Shown: positions 1 to 7,009, numbered from the stretch's first letter. The stretch: 64,000 bases of DNA from 39-52-133 sp035531075 (GCA_035531075.1 DATKTO010000001.1:68598-132597); one strand, 5' to 3'. Program-made: numbers and translations. The notes: a model not told the origin generated them from the letters alone.

Positions 1-1203
1 AACACGCACAGATGTTTCGCTGGTGTCAGTATAGGTGTCTGCTTCGTAATCATCGCCCACAGCAAAGCCGTCAATGTTTTTGGCGATATATTTGGCAACG
101 TACCCAGCTGCACTGCCTTTATTCGGGTCAATCTGTTTAACGATAAATCGCCGCTCTTGCGCGCCGGGTTCTTCCGGAGAGTCGCGCAAGGCGTATTCGC
201 GTAGGGTATTGGTCAACGCTTCTTGATGTTCGGGTTTTACGAATACCAGCATGTGCCAATGCGGTGTGCCATCGTGGTGCGGCTCGACTATGCGCACGCC
301 GAAATAATCAATGCCATCGCGTTGCAGCTTCGCACGTACTGGCGCCCAAACTTTGTTAAGCAAGTACCGCTGGGCGTAGTCTGGGCGGATATTGTCATAT
401 TTCGGGTTTACGGTGCCGTCATGGAATAGACGCGCATGCATTCTGCTTGGCGTGGTGAGCGTCAGGAACAGGCCAACATAGCCAATCAGGTTGGATAATT
501 CCTCAATGCCACGGATCCGCGTCATCAGTTCAGCACGTCGAATGGCCGGATTGCTGACATTGGTAGCGGCCAGTTCCGCAAGTGTGCGAACTTCACCTGT
601 CTGGTCGTGGATGGCTTCGAGGTTTTCCAGCAGCCTGGCATTTTTGCGCTTTTGCTTCTGGCGGCGATTCACGGTTTCATCAGAAGCGTACAGCCCTGCA
701 CGTTTGTGGACAAACCCGGTGCGAATAGCTGCAGCCTCTATTTTGTTGAAGCGCTTGCGCAGTTGCTTGCGCCACCACTTTTCCGCACTCATGCGCTGAG
801 TCAATTTGCTGATCTTGTCGAGCTTGGGTAGTTCAATATCGTAGCGTGCTGCGACCTGCCCAAGTATCTCCAGTGTGTTTTCATCGGTGGTGCAATGGGG
901 TAATTTGCCACGGACATTGCGTGCCGCATTTTCAGCAGCTTCCACGATTTCAGCATCATCAGCCGCATAATTCAGGCCTCGGCCGCCAAACAACTCTTGC
1001 AAGCCGAATGACCAAAGGTTGGCCTCTTTACGGCCTTTGCGCTTTTTGAGTTGCGCGTATTCATTGAATAGTTTTTTATGAAAGCTTGAGGGGATGCAAT
1101 CAAATTGCTCAGCAAGAAAACTGATATCAGCTGGTGCCGCAACGTTACACAGTTGAGCGTACAGCCTGTCACTGCTGATATGAGAGGGGGAAATCCCGTA
1201 CAT
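1..1203 (-). CDS. Replication endonuclease, phage gpA family (partial)
   Basis: Open from the ATG at 1203 to the window edge, giving 401 residues without a stop; the C-terminus is outside. Around residues 310-325 the protein has the HUH metal-binding motif in the context TPHWHMLVF. This is the signature of P2 gpA-type rolling-circle replication endonucleases, which nick one strand at the element's origin and join covalently to DNA through tyrosine. The catalytic tyrosines normally lie downstream of the HUH and just before the left edge the protein reads AAGYVAKYIAKN, a typical Y-x3-Y region. It is the last visible gene of a leftward operon after a regulator and two small genes, 10 nt after the preceding stop. 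It implies element replication; whether it is still active is unknown. Confidence 0.9.
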   Translation of the reverse strand, partial: MYGISPSHISSDRLYAQLCNVAAPADISFLAEQFDCIPSSFHKKLFNEYAQLKKRKGRKEANLWSFGLQELFGGRGLNYAADDAEIVEAAENAARNVRGKLPHCTTDENTLEILGQVAARYDIELPKLDKISKLTQRMSAEKWWRKQLRKRFNKIEAAAIRTGFVHKRAGLYASDETVNRRQKQKRKNARLLENLEAIHDQTGEVRTLAELAATNVSNPAIRRAELMTRIRGIEELSNLIGYVGLFLTLTTPSRMHARLFHDGTVNPKYDNIRPDYAQRYLLNKVWAPVRAKLQRDGIDYFGVRIVEPHHDGTPHWHMLVFVKPEHQEALTNTLREYALRDSPEEPGAQERRFIVKQIDPNKGSAAGYVAKYIAKNIDGFAVGDDYEADTYTDTSETSVRV

Positions 1204-1213
1204 GATTTCCCCC

Positions 1214-1456
1214 TTACTGGAAGTTGTAGTAGGGGCGGACAGCAGCTTTAAGCCCCGTGACCTTTCTAAAATTTAAGGCGGCTATGCTCGCCCGGTCTTC
1301 TTCGTAGTGTTGTGCAAGTTCTGGGCGGTCAATCAGGGTAAAGCCTTCGGGTGAGAAGCGGGAAAGATACGCCCCGGCTTCTGGGATCCAGAGCACACTG
1401 GTTTGTAGTGGCAAGCGATGTGAGTGTTTATCTGTGCGGCGTTGTTGGCGGTTCAT
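1214..1456 (-). CDS. Small element protein of unknown function (80 aa)
   Basis: An 80-residue basic protein between the small membrane protein and the replication endonuclease, on the same strand. It begins with a basic stretch (MNRQQRRTDKHSHR), then has LYLSRF/FTLIDRPEL-like segments without a recognised domain. Short genes just upstream of gpA-type endonucleases are common in P2-like phages. The ATG at 1456 follows a purine-rich AAAGGATAAA leader. It is probably co-transcribed with its neighbours. I do not recognise a function; coding status rests on operon position, spacing and a clean start. Confidence 0.6.
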   Translation of the reverse strand: MNRQQRRTDKHSHRLPLQTSVLWIPEAGAYLSRFSPEGFTLIDRPELAQHYEEDRASIAALNFRKVTGLKAAVRPYYNFQ

Positions 1457-1485
1457 GGTGGTTTATCCTTTCTTGGTTGAGTTGG

Positions 1486-1629
1486 CTATTTAGCGTTGGG
1501 GGTGGTTGGTGTTGCTGGTTGCTTGGTTTGTGCTGCTGCAATTGCTAGTACAACCAAGGCAGCAAACACGAATACAGCAGCTTTACCGCCACCATTGGGA
1601 AGCATTGATACAGGGCAAAAGACGCTCAT
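1486..1629 (-). CDS. Small single-pass membrane protein (47 aa)
   Basis: A 47-residue reading frame starting at the ATG at 1629, which overlaps the TGA of the preceding regulator gene as ATGA, a sign of translational coupling. The protein has a short N-terminal segment, then one hydrophobic helix (AAVFVFAALVVLAIAAA) and a Pro/Thr-rich tail. No function is recognised. Its place between a regulator and the replication gene suggests a small accessory protein of the element. It is short, but the exact start-stop overlap and the membrane segment support it. Confidence 0.55.
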   Translation of the reverse strand: MSVFCPVSMLPNGGGKAAVFVFAALVVLAIAAAQTKQPATPTTPNAK

Positions 1630-2258
1630 GCTATTTCTCCTTCTTCGGATTCTTCGTTTGACTGATCGTTGAGTAGCGCAACGGTAGAGAACAGCCCACT
1701 GATCAAATCGGCTTGAGTCTTTGGCTCAGATTGTTCAGGCCGCGGGATAAGGATATTTCTACCCTGCAGCATTCTGAAAAGGAGGTAGTTTTCTGCCATT
1801 AAGCCAAAAAGCTCCTTTGTGTCAGTGTCTGTCTTTGCTGAATATGAGGAAAGCATCCCGCCTTCCATGGTGTGGCTCATCAGCTCGGCAATGCGCACAT
1901 CGTTGCTGTCCATGCGCTCAAGGATTGAATCTGCACGTTCTTGTGGAAGAGTTGGGTCAACCACAAACCGGCTGGCTTGCATTGGGGTAACTATGCCGAT
2001 GCCTGAGACTGGCTTGGGTAGTTCTGCGCCGGTTTGCTTGGTATCTGTATCGTTGAAGTCGATGCCTCTGTCTTCATAGAACTCGCGCAAGCTTTGCAGG
2101 AATGCCATATCAGGGATGAATCGGCCGGTCTCAAAGTTTTTGAGCTTGTGGCCTGGCAGTTCGCCTTGCTCGATGACGTTGGCTTGGGTTAGGCCAAGCT
2201 GGAAACGGGTTGCGCGGGATTGCTCAGCCGTTATGGGTAGTTTTGATGGTATTTTCAT
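1626..2258 (-). CDS. XRE-type helix-turn-helix regulator of the element
   Basis: A 210-residue protein. The first ~60 residues carry a helix-turn-helix (SRATRFQLGLTQANV ... KLKNFETGRF), with the Q-x3-E/F layout of XRE/Cro-CI DNA-binding domains. The rest has no known fold and ends in an acidic tail. The ATG at 2258 is chosen because TGAGGAAA lies just upstream; a TTG further upstream at 2276 has no ribosome site. It heads the leftward operon leading to the replication endonuclease, so it probably controls that operon or lysogeny-type maintenance. An inverted repeat at 2280-2294 overlaps the expected promoter zone. Confidence 0.75.
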   Translation of the reverse strand: MKIPSKLPITAEQSRATRFQLGLTQANVIEQGELPGHKLKNFETGRFIPDMAFLQSLREFYEDRGIDFNDTDTKQTGAELPKPVSGIGIVTPMQASRFVVDPTLPQERADSILERMDSNDVRIAELMSHTMEGGMLSSYSAKTDTDTKELFGLMAENYLLFRMLQGRNILIPRPEQSEPKTQADLISGLFSTVALLNDQSNEESEEGEIA

Positions 2259-2279
2259 TTTTTCCTCAATTATCAATTA

Positions 2280-2294
2280 CGAGAAATATTCTCG
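2280..2294. promoter_or_regulatory. Inverted repeat, candidate operator
   Basis: CGAGAA and TTCTCG arms separated by ATA, with partly matching flanks (TTA...TAA). It lies 22 nt upstream of the chosen start of the XRE regulator at 1626-2258, where an autoregulatory operator would be expected. The role is inference. Confidence 0.35.
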
Positions 2295-2374
2295 GTAATG
2301 ATTATTGCGGTCAAAATAAATAAAGTAAACTCATTTACGAAAATAAAGTATCTATAGTGAAACTTGGTTGGCGT

Positions 2375-2397
2375 AAAAAAACCGGCAAAGGCCGGTT
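2375..2397 (-). terminator. Rho-independent terminator after the 150-aa XRE gene
   Basis: On the minus strand a perfect 7-bp stem (AACCGGC/GCCGGTT) with a 4-nt loop is followed by a run of T. It lies about 20 nt beyond the stop codon of the leftward gene at 2418-2870. Confidence 0.8.
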
Positions 2398-2417
2398 GTA
2401 TTTGTGCTTGGAGGAGA

Positions 2418-2870
2418 TTATGGCGTTTGACGAACCTTTTTTAATAGTGCGATATAGTCGTCGCTCATGCGCACATCATCCCAGTTTTTCTCAACAAGTC
2501 CCTTCGCGGCAAGTATTCTATAGACATGATCATCTATCACTTCTTCAATAGTGTGCTCATAAAAATCCATTGGATCTGCTGAGTCACCATAGACAAGCAA
2601 TGCAAGCGAACATCTAAGCGATTGTGACAAAACCTTTAGTTCTCTGAGGCCTGGTGCATAAGTGCCATTTTCATAGCGTGACAAAGAAACTCTGGAAATA
2701 CCCTCGCCACTTGGGTCAATTAATTTGGTCAGTTGGCTGAGTTCATCTAGGGTTAGTTCTCTATGTTGTCTTTGTATTTTGATACGTTTTCCAAACTCTA
2801 TATTGTCAACTGATGGTTTTTTCAGGTCAGTTTTTTCTTCAGTTTTAGAGTCTTTGCGAGAAGTTGTCAT
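2418..2870 (-). CDS. XRE-family repressor-like regulator (150 aa)
   Basis: Residues ~25-85 form an XRE helix-turn-helix: FGKRIKIQRQ, LTLDELSQLT, then SRVSLSRYENGTYAPGL, the classical recognition-helix and 'RYENG' pattern. The C-terminal half is helical and acidic with no known effector domain, so it is a repressor of the short phage type rather than a LexA/CI autoprotease. The gene has its own terminator (2375-2397) and so is a separate unit from the other XRE gene. Two copies of CTAGCTGG, 30 bp apart, lie upstream (2911, 2941) and may be operators. It is probably the element's immunity or copy-control regulator. Confidence 0.8.
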   Translation of the reverse strand: MTTSRKDSKTEEKTDLKKPSVDNIEFGKRIKIQRQHRELTLDELSQLTKLIDPSGEGISRVSLSRYENGTYAPGLRELKVLSQSLRCSLALLVYGDSADPMDFYEHTIEEVIDDHVYRILAAKGLVEKNWDDVRMSDDYIALLKKVRQTP

Positions 2871-2910
2871 GGCGGATTTTTGGTTTTAACTCATTAGTTG
2901 GCCGGTATAA

Positions 2911-2948
2911 CTAGCTGGACTGCCCTTGGTTTATTGGTGTCTAGCTGG
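2911..2948. repeat. Direct repeat CTAGCTGG x2, candidate operators
   Basis: CTAGCTGG occurs at 2911-2918 and 2941-2948, about three helical turns apart. It lies 41-78 nt upstream of the start of the 150-aa XRE regulator. The phasing is what tandem repressor sites often show; binding is inferred only. Confidence 0.3.
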
Positions 2949-3038
2949 TTGCCGTTATTTTTCCTGTTCGCATTATCACAGGAATGCAATGCAGTGCGCC
3001 AGTAGGAAGGTGAATCTGACCTGGCAGAGCGTGACGGC

Positions 3039-3278
3039 ATGAATCACTCGCAACCCTATGCGGCCAAAACACCCGCACAGGGAACCCCTCGTGACGCGGT
3101 GTCGCGTGCCACCATGAACGGGATGAAGGGGGTTTTAATGGGTTTGTCAGCAGGAAATCCAATGCATGTTAATGATTTTGTTGAAAAACATGTTCATACG
3201 ATGGGGGTAATGGACTCTAAATTGGGCGTAACCCAAGCAGGCATTAAGCTAGAAGTCTGCAAAAAGGGTATTTTGTAG
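3039..3278 (+). CDS. Doubtful small ORF; Icd/ASH-like phage leader pattern
   Basis: A 79-codon frame. Its N-terminal part (YAAKTPAQGTPRDAVSRATMNG) resembles the odd leader peptides seen in proteins annotated as Icd-like/ASH phage proteins, a recollection of the family and not an alignment. The C-terminal half (from ~3139, preceded by AAGGGGG) reads more like an ordinary protein. The DNA also contains a hairpin (ACGCG-GTGT-CGCGT near 3093-3106). The region may be partly RNA rather than protein. No other convincing gene fills 2871-3350. Confidence 0.25.
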   Translation: MNHSQPYAAKTPAQGTPRDAVSRATMNGMKGVLMGLSAGNPMHVNDFVEKHVHTMGVMDSKLGVTQAGIKLEVCKKGIL

Positions 3279-3311
3279 TCAAACGAATTAAAGCTTGTAA
3301 AATTGTTGCCG

Positions 3312-3323
3312 TTGTATATACAA
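3312..3323. promoter_or_regulatory. Palindrome upstream of DUF4258 gene
   Basis: TTGTATATACAA is a perfect 12-bp palindrome 27 nt before the ATG at 3351. Its core TGTATATAC recurs at 3662-3670, upstream of the partner gene. This would suit binding by the CopG-like partner (ribbon-helix-helix proteins bind short palindromes). It also looks like a -10 region. Confidence 0.4.
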
Positions 3324-3350
3324 TGTGAACCCAATTCGGACTTCCTGAAT

Positions 3351-3644
3351 ATGAATCTCAGTATTTCAATAGCAGTACGGGAAAAACTGGCAAATAAAGT
3401 ACCCCCGGTTACTGAAAGCGAAATAATCCAATGTTTCGCAAACCGCAATCGAAGTGATTTATTAGATATTCGCGCTGACAACAGAACAAACCCAATAACT
3501 CGTTGGTTTATAGCTGAAACTGACTTTGGGCGAAAGCTTAAAGTTGCATACATGCCATTTACTGACAGAATAGAAATTAAATCTGCCTACGATCCAAATT
3601 TAGAGGAACTGCGGATTTACAATAAAATTTCTTTGCCAAAGTAG
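3351..3644 (+). CDS. DUF4258-type protein, candidate toxin
   Basis: A 97-residue protein starting MNLSISIAVREKLA, followed by PPVTESEIIQCFANR and TRWFIAETDFGRKLKV. This is the pattern of the small proteins often annotated 'ADP-ribosyl-(dinitrogen reductase) hydrolase' or DUF4258, many of which sit beside CopG/BrnA-type partners and resemble RelE/BrnT-like toxins. I chose the ATG at 3351 because the family begins there; an upstream TTG frame adds 16 unconserved residues. No strong ribosome site is visible. The next gene, 64 nt downstream, is a RHH-type antitoxin candidate. Toxicity is inference from family and context. Confidence 0.65.
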   Translation: MNLSISIAVREKLANKVPPVTESEIIQCFANRNRSDLLDIRADNRTNPITRWFIAETDFGRKLKVAYMPFTDRIEIKSAYDPNLEELRIYNKISLPK

Positions 3645-3661
3645 CAAGTATTTTGTATTAA

Positions 3662-3670
3662 TGTATATAC
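3662..3670. promoter_or_regulatory. Second copy of TGTATATAC motif
   Basis: TGTATATAC, identical to 3313-3321, lies 38 nt upstream of the antitoxin-like start at 3709, just after a TTGTAT that could serve as a -35. It suggests that both genes of the pair have their own regulated promoter. Confidence 0.35.
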
Positions 3671-3708
3671 GGGAATTTTAGCCAATGAGGCAAAATAAGG
3701 AGCTAATC

Positions 3709-4083
3709 ATGAGCAAAAACCACAGCACACCCAAGATATTGGACACCGAGGAAGCATGGCTTTCTAGTGAGTTAGGTGCAGATGAACAATACGCAGCTGT
3801 CGCTCCAGATGACATGGAATCTATCATTAATGAGAATCTTGACCTGCAACCTATCTCTATTCGCCTTGAGAAGTCACTGATTGAGGACTTCAAACTTATA
3901 GCGGATTTACATGGCCTGGGGTATCAGCCGTTGATGCGCCAAACCCTTAAAAGATTTGCGGACTGCGAGAAAAAGCGCATTCTGCGCGAGGTGGCAGCGG
4001 ACATGGCCGCAAGAAAGAAGGCTGATAAATTGGTACAGGAAAATGACCCGGCACCAGTTGAGAAGCAAAAGAAAGCTGCATAA
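3709..4083 (+). CDS. CopG/BrnA-like antitoxin candidate
   Basis: A 124-residue protein. The central part (LQPISIRLEKSLIEDFKLIA, then YQPLMRQTLKRFAD) matches the C-terminal ribbon-helix-helix region of BrnA/CopG-type antitoxins: a short beta strand with alternating residues and two helices. The tail is highly charged. The start at 3709 is set by AAGGAG seven nt upstream; an earlier in-frame ATG at 3685 lacks this. It follows the DUF4258 gene, and the same TGTATATAC site precedes both. Expected role: neutralise the partner and repress the pair. Family placement is from motif reading only. Confidence 0.65.
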   Translation: MSKNHSTPKILDTEEAWLSSELGADEQYAAVAPDDMESIINENLDLQPISIRLEKSLIEDFKLIADLHGLGYQPLMRQTLKRFADCEKKRILREVAADMAARKKADKLVQENDPAPVEKQKKAA

Positions 4084-4135
4084 CCGTTTCTGTAAAAACA
4101 CACCGGTTGCTATGTTTGTTGTTTAGGGAATAAAA

Positions 4136-4492
4136 ATGTCAGATATTAAAAAATATAAATGTGGGTTTTGCCATCTTGAACACCCTGAGGGCGCTGTAGT
4201 ATGTCAAGCAGGCGGCTGTGGGGCTGACATTGTATATGGTGCATCAAATCTAGAAATATCTGATGCCAGAGCTTTGGGTGCGCTCAAGTGGGGATTTATT
4301 ACCCTCGGAATAATTTATGTAATACCACAGCAACTAAATGCACAATTTTCCTGGAGTATTCCTAACGGATGGGGTGTTGGCGTTTTTGGTTTGGTTGTTG
4401 CATTAGGTTTAGCTTTTTGGGGAGCAACCAAGGAAGATGTGAAGATACGCGAATCAAAGCGTGGTGCGGTAAGATATTATCGCAAAAAATAG
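4136..4492 (+). CDS. Zinc-ribbon membrane protein of unknown function
   Basis: A 118-residue protein. The N-terminus has four cysteines (C9, C12, C23, C28) in a CxxC...CxxxxC arrangement typical of a small zinc ribbon. Two hydrophobic helices follow (about 65-80 and 92-110) with a basic cytoplasmic tail. AGGGAAT precedes the ATG. It is the last gene before the attachment site and 52 nt after the CopG-like gene, possibly independent cargo. No function is recognised. Confidence 0.6.
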   Translation: MSDIKKYKCGFCHLEHPEGAVVCQAGGCGADIVYGASNLEISDARALGALKWGFITLGIIYVIPQQLNAQFSWSIPNGWGVGVFGLVVALGLAFWGATKEDVKIRESKRGAVRYYRKK

Positions 4493-4642
4493 CTGGTTAT
4501 CTTTCCCTCCACTTTAGAGGATTAAAGCTTCTACAATATTATTGGCTATTGAGATATTGCTAGTGTCTTAAAGGAGTGGCTTTAAACAAATTGTAGAATT
4601 ATTACTTTGCAACCGGTTGAATGAAAGGATGGTTGTGTAGGC

Positions 4643-4687
4643 CTCATAATCCTTTGGTCCGCGGTTCAAGTCCGCGACGACCCACCA
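4643..4687 (+). other. Displaced 3' end of tRNA-Met, attachment site
   Basis: The 45 nt begin in a CAT anticodon loop (CTCATAA). They continue through the 3' anticodon strand, variable loop, complete T arm (CGCGG-TTCAAGT-CCGCG), acceptor strand ACGACCC, discriminator A and encoded CCA. Upstream sequence has no acceptor GGGTCGT strand or D arm, so this is not a functional tRNA. It is what remains outside an element that inserted at the anticodon loop and carried its own copy of the 3' half. The intact tRNA-Met should lie to the left of the window on the same strand. Confidence 0.85.
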
Positions 4688-4689
4688 GC

Positions 4690-4733
4690 AAAAGACAAAG
4701 GCTTGCGGTTTTAACCGCAAGCCTTTGTCTTTT
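4690..4733 (+). terminator. Terminator behind the tRNA-Met locus
   Basis: A perfect 21-bp stem (arms 4690-4710 and 4713-4733, two central T) with A-rich left and T-rich right ends. It can end transcription in either direction, starting 2 nt after the tRNA CCA. It probably belonged to the original tRNA gene and now shields flhDC from element transcription. Confidence 0.85.
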
Positions 4734-5035
4734 GTACTATTATGAAAACGAGATAAGCATCCTTCAGTAAGGCGGTCTATGCGACTTCCTGAATAAGTAA
4801 TGTGTGGTGCTTAAATTTTGTAACATATTGTTTGTATTGAAAATAATATTTTACAGGGTCAGATGTATCGCATTAAATATCATTTGTAAGTAATTGAAAT
4901 ATAGATAAAGTGGTTTTTTGTTTGTAAGATTTCTTCCTACATCAAAATAAGAACAACTCTGATTCTGTTCTATTCCCTTGCCATGCAGAATGGCACCGTC
5001 AATAAAGACATTATTTGTCACCAGGGGGAACGAAA
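4734..5035 (+). promoter_or_regulatory. flhDC upstream region
   Basis: About 300 AT-rich bases without a gene, from the tRNA terminator to the flhD start. It must hold the flhDC promoter(s). I cannot pick a single convincing -35/-10 pair. An inverted repeat AGAACA/TGTTCT (4950-4971, 10-nt spacer) is a possible regulator site. AGGGGGAA (5023-5030) is the flhD ribosome site. Confidence 0.5.
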
Positions 5036-5356
5036 ATGACTGTAAGCCAAATTCAATCAGAAATCAAAGATGCAAATCTCACTTACATGCTATTAGCACA
5101 GCAGATGATTAAAGAGGACAAGGTCGCTTCAATATTTCGACTTGGCGTCAGCGAAGAAATGGCAGACTTGATTGCCGGTTTGACACCCGCACAGATATTG
5201 AAAATGGCATCTTCAAATATGATGCTGTATCGCCTGCGCTTTGATGAGCGCCTGCTGCTGAACATGATCTCAGATTTTAATAAAGACAGGATGATGTCGC
5301 AGGCTCATGCAACCATCCTGATGACAGCGCAACCAGCAGAAGTATTGGCAGTTTAA
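5036..5356 (+). CDS. flhD: Flagellar transcriptional regulator FlhD
   Basis: A 106-residue protein with the FlhD core: NLTYMLLAQQMIKEDK, then ASIFRLGVSEEMADLIAGLT and YRLRFDERLL. FlhD dimers join FlhC into the FlhD4C2 activator that recruits sigma-70 RNA polymerase to class II flagellar promoters. The ATG at 5036 is supported by AGGGGGAA upstream. The upstream TTG frame at 5015 would run through the ribosome site and is rejected. flhC follows after 19 nt. The gene lies only 300 bp from the element's attachment site, so insertion may have changed its upstream regulation. Confidence 0.95.
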   Translation: MTVSQIQSEIKDANLTYMLLAQQMIKEDKVASIFRLGVSEEMADLIAGLTPAQILKMASSNMMLYRLRFDERLLLNMISDFNKDRMMSQAHATILMTAQPAEVLAV

Positions 5357-5375
5357 TAAAAAAAGTGGAGGCGCC

Positions 5376-5921
5376 ATGCGTAGCAAGAGCGTAGTCAACG
5401 AAGCACGTGAAATCCAGATATGTATTGAGTTGATTAATCTGGGTGCGCGCTTGCAATTACTGCAGGAAGAAACTTCACTAAGTCGCGAACGCTTACTTCG
5501 GTTGTACAAAGAAGTAAAAGGTGCGTCGCCATCAAAGGGCATGCTTCCTTATTCGACTGACTGGTTTATGAGTTGGTTGCCGAATATTCATTCCTCCATG
5601 TTTATGGATATTTATCACTATATTGTGAATAACGCGGGTGTGTCTGGTGTTGAAGCGCTGATTAAAAGTTACCGCCTGTACAAAGAACAGCTTGGCGTAT
5701 CGGATGACGAACCCGTTTTGAGTATTACACGAGCATGGTTTATGCTGCGATTTTTCGATGCAAAGTTGCTGCAACTGACTGCCTGTAAAGAGTGTGGTGG
5801 ATATTTCGTGGTGCACAGCGATGAACTGTGCGATAACTACAACTGTGGAATTTGCCGCCCGCCATCACGTGCCGGTAAAACCAAAAAGGCAGCTGAACAG
5901 GAATTACATGCTGTAGCCTAG
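5376..5921 (+). CDS. flhC: Flagellar transcriptional regulator FlhC
   Basis: A 181-residue protein, partner of FlhD in the class II activator complex. Four cysteines at 137, 140, 157 and 160 (TACKECGG ... NCGICRPP) match the zinc-binding set known for FlhC in spacing and position. The N-terminal helices (IQICIELINLGARLQLL) are typical. It is in an operon with flhD, with GTGGAG before the ATG. A strong terminator at 5951-5995 closes the operon, separating it from motA. Confidence 0.97.
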   Translation: MRSKSVVNEAREIQICIELINLGARLQLLQEETSLSRERLLRLYKEVKGASPSKGMLPYSTDWFMSWLPNIHSSMFMDIYHYIVNNAGVSGVEALIKSYRLYKEQLGVSDDEPVLSITRAWFMLRFFDAKLLQLTACKECGGYFVVHSDELCDNYNCGICRPPSRAGKTKKAAEQELHAVA

Positions 5922-5950
5922 GGCTTACTGCCGGGGCCTATACAATAAAA

Positions 5951-5995
5951 CGTCGCAAATACTGACTTGATTTATCAGTATTTGCGACGTTTTTT
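5951..5995 (+). terminator. Rho-independent terminator of flhDC
   Basis: A perfect 15-bp stem (5951-5965 with 5975-5989) and 9-nt loop is followed by T6, 30 nt past the flhC stop. The A run on the left makes it potentially bidirectional. Confidence 0.93.
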
Positions 5996-6125
5996 ATTGC
6001 GCATGCCATTTGCATTTTACGAATTAGCATTGGATTTACGTATTGTTTACGAGATGAATATATTAAATTCCTGCTAATCTGCATGCGTATATAGCTAAAA
6101 ATGTAATCTTTTGAGGGGTGGCTTC

Positions 6126-6980
6126 ATGTTGGTGATACTTGGATATGTGTTAGTTGCATTCTCCGTATTCGGCGGTTTTGCACTGGCCGGCGGGCACTTG
6201 TTTGCGCTGTGGCAGCCGGTTGAGTTGCTGATGATAGGGGGGGCCGGCCTTGGCTCGTTCCTGGTTGGCAATACGATCCCGACCGTGAAGGCCACGCTCA
6301 AAGCGGTACCCAAGGTATTCAAGGGGGCGAAATACACTAAAGACACTTATATGGAGCTCATGGCATTGCTCTATGAGTTGCTCGGAAAAATCCGCAAGGA
6401 AGGCCTCATGTCCATTGAGGGAGACGTCGAGGATGCGCACGAAAGCCCCCTTTTCGCAAAGTATCCAAAAATTCTTAGTGATCATCATATCGTCGAATTT
6501 ATGACAGATTACTTGCGCATCATGGTCAGCGGTAACCTCAATGCGATGGAGCTTGAGAATCTGATGGAGGTGGAGATCGAAACCCATCACCACGAAGAAA
6601 TGGTGCCATCACATGTGATTGCCAAGCTGGGTGATGCGCTACCTGCTTTCGGTATCGTTGCGGCGGTCATGGGTGTGGTTCATACCATGGCTTCTATCGG
6701 TGTTCCTCCGGCTCAATTGGGGGTTCTAATAGGTGCGGCGTTGGTCGGTACCTTTCTTGGCATCTTGCTGGCCTATGGCTTTATTGGCCCGTTGGCGACT
6801 GCGCTGGAACAGAAGGCAAACGAATCCACCAAAATGTTTCAGACTATCAAGGTCACCCTGCTCGCCAATCTAAATGGTTACGCGCCCGCAATGGCGGTCG
6901 AATTTGGACGCAAGGTGCTGGCGTCCACAGAGCGCCCGGGGTTCCTGGAGCTGGAAGAATTTGTTAAGCAAAAACGCTGA
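6126..6980 (+). CDS. motA: Flagellar motor stator protein MotA
   Basis: A 284-residue inner-membrane protein with the MotA layout: two N-terminal membrane helices, a cytoplasmic loop (~60-165) carrying the charged torque-generating residues, then two helices with PAFGIVAAVMGVVHTM and GFIGPLATALE, containing the conserved prolines. It forms the H+ channel with MotB. The start at 6126 (MLVILGY, as in other MotA) follows GAGGGG; an upstream TTG frame includes the ribosome site. motB follows after 29 nt. I found no sigma-28 match upstream. A second stator pair is at 37006-38556. Confidence 0.96.
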   Translation: MLVILGYVLVAFSVFGGFALAGGHLFALWQPVELLMIGGAGLGSFLVGNTIPTVKATLKAVPKVFKGAKYTKDTYMELMALLYELLGKIRKEGLMSIEGDVEDAHESPLFAKYPKILSDHHIVEFMTDYLRIMVSGNLNAMELENLMEVEIETHHHEEMVPSHVIAKLGDALPAFGIVAAVMGVVHTMASIGVPPAQLGVLIGAALVGTFLGILLAYGFIGPLATALEQKANESTKMFQTIKVTLLANLNGYAPAMAVEFGRKVLASTERPGFLELEEFVKQKR

Positions 6981-7009
6981 TCCACCGCCACTAAAAGCGA
7001 AATTAATTT

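Larger units (their letters stand above)
1..4687. mobile_element. Terminal part of an integrated phage-like element
   Basis: The segment holds a P2 gpA-type replication endonuclease, two XRE regulators and small accessory genes, with lower GC than the flagellar genes to the right. It ends exactly at the 3' end of a tRNA-Met fragment that has no 5' half, as happens when a tyrosine-integrase element inserts into a tRNA gene. The integrase, any structural genes and the reconstituted tRNA would lie beyond the left edge. Phage, satellite or plasmid-like element cannot be decided from this portion. Confidence 0.75.

Noticed and set aside
491..831. Rightward reading frames opposite the replication gene
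   Set aside because: They overlap the well-supported leftward gpA-type frame and show no known domain.
2941..3162. Leftward 73-codon frame
   Set aside because: Arg/Pro/His-rich translation without a ribosome site; likely a shadow of the leader-like region.
4611..4687. Complete tRNA-Met gene
   Set aside because: No GGGTCGT acceptor strand, D arm or paired 5' anticodon strand lies upstream; only the 3' part is present.
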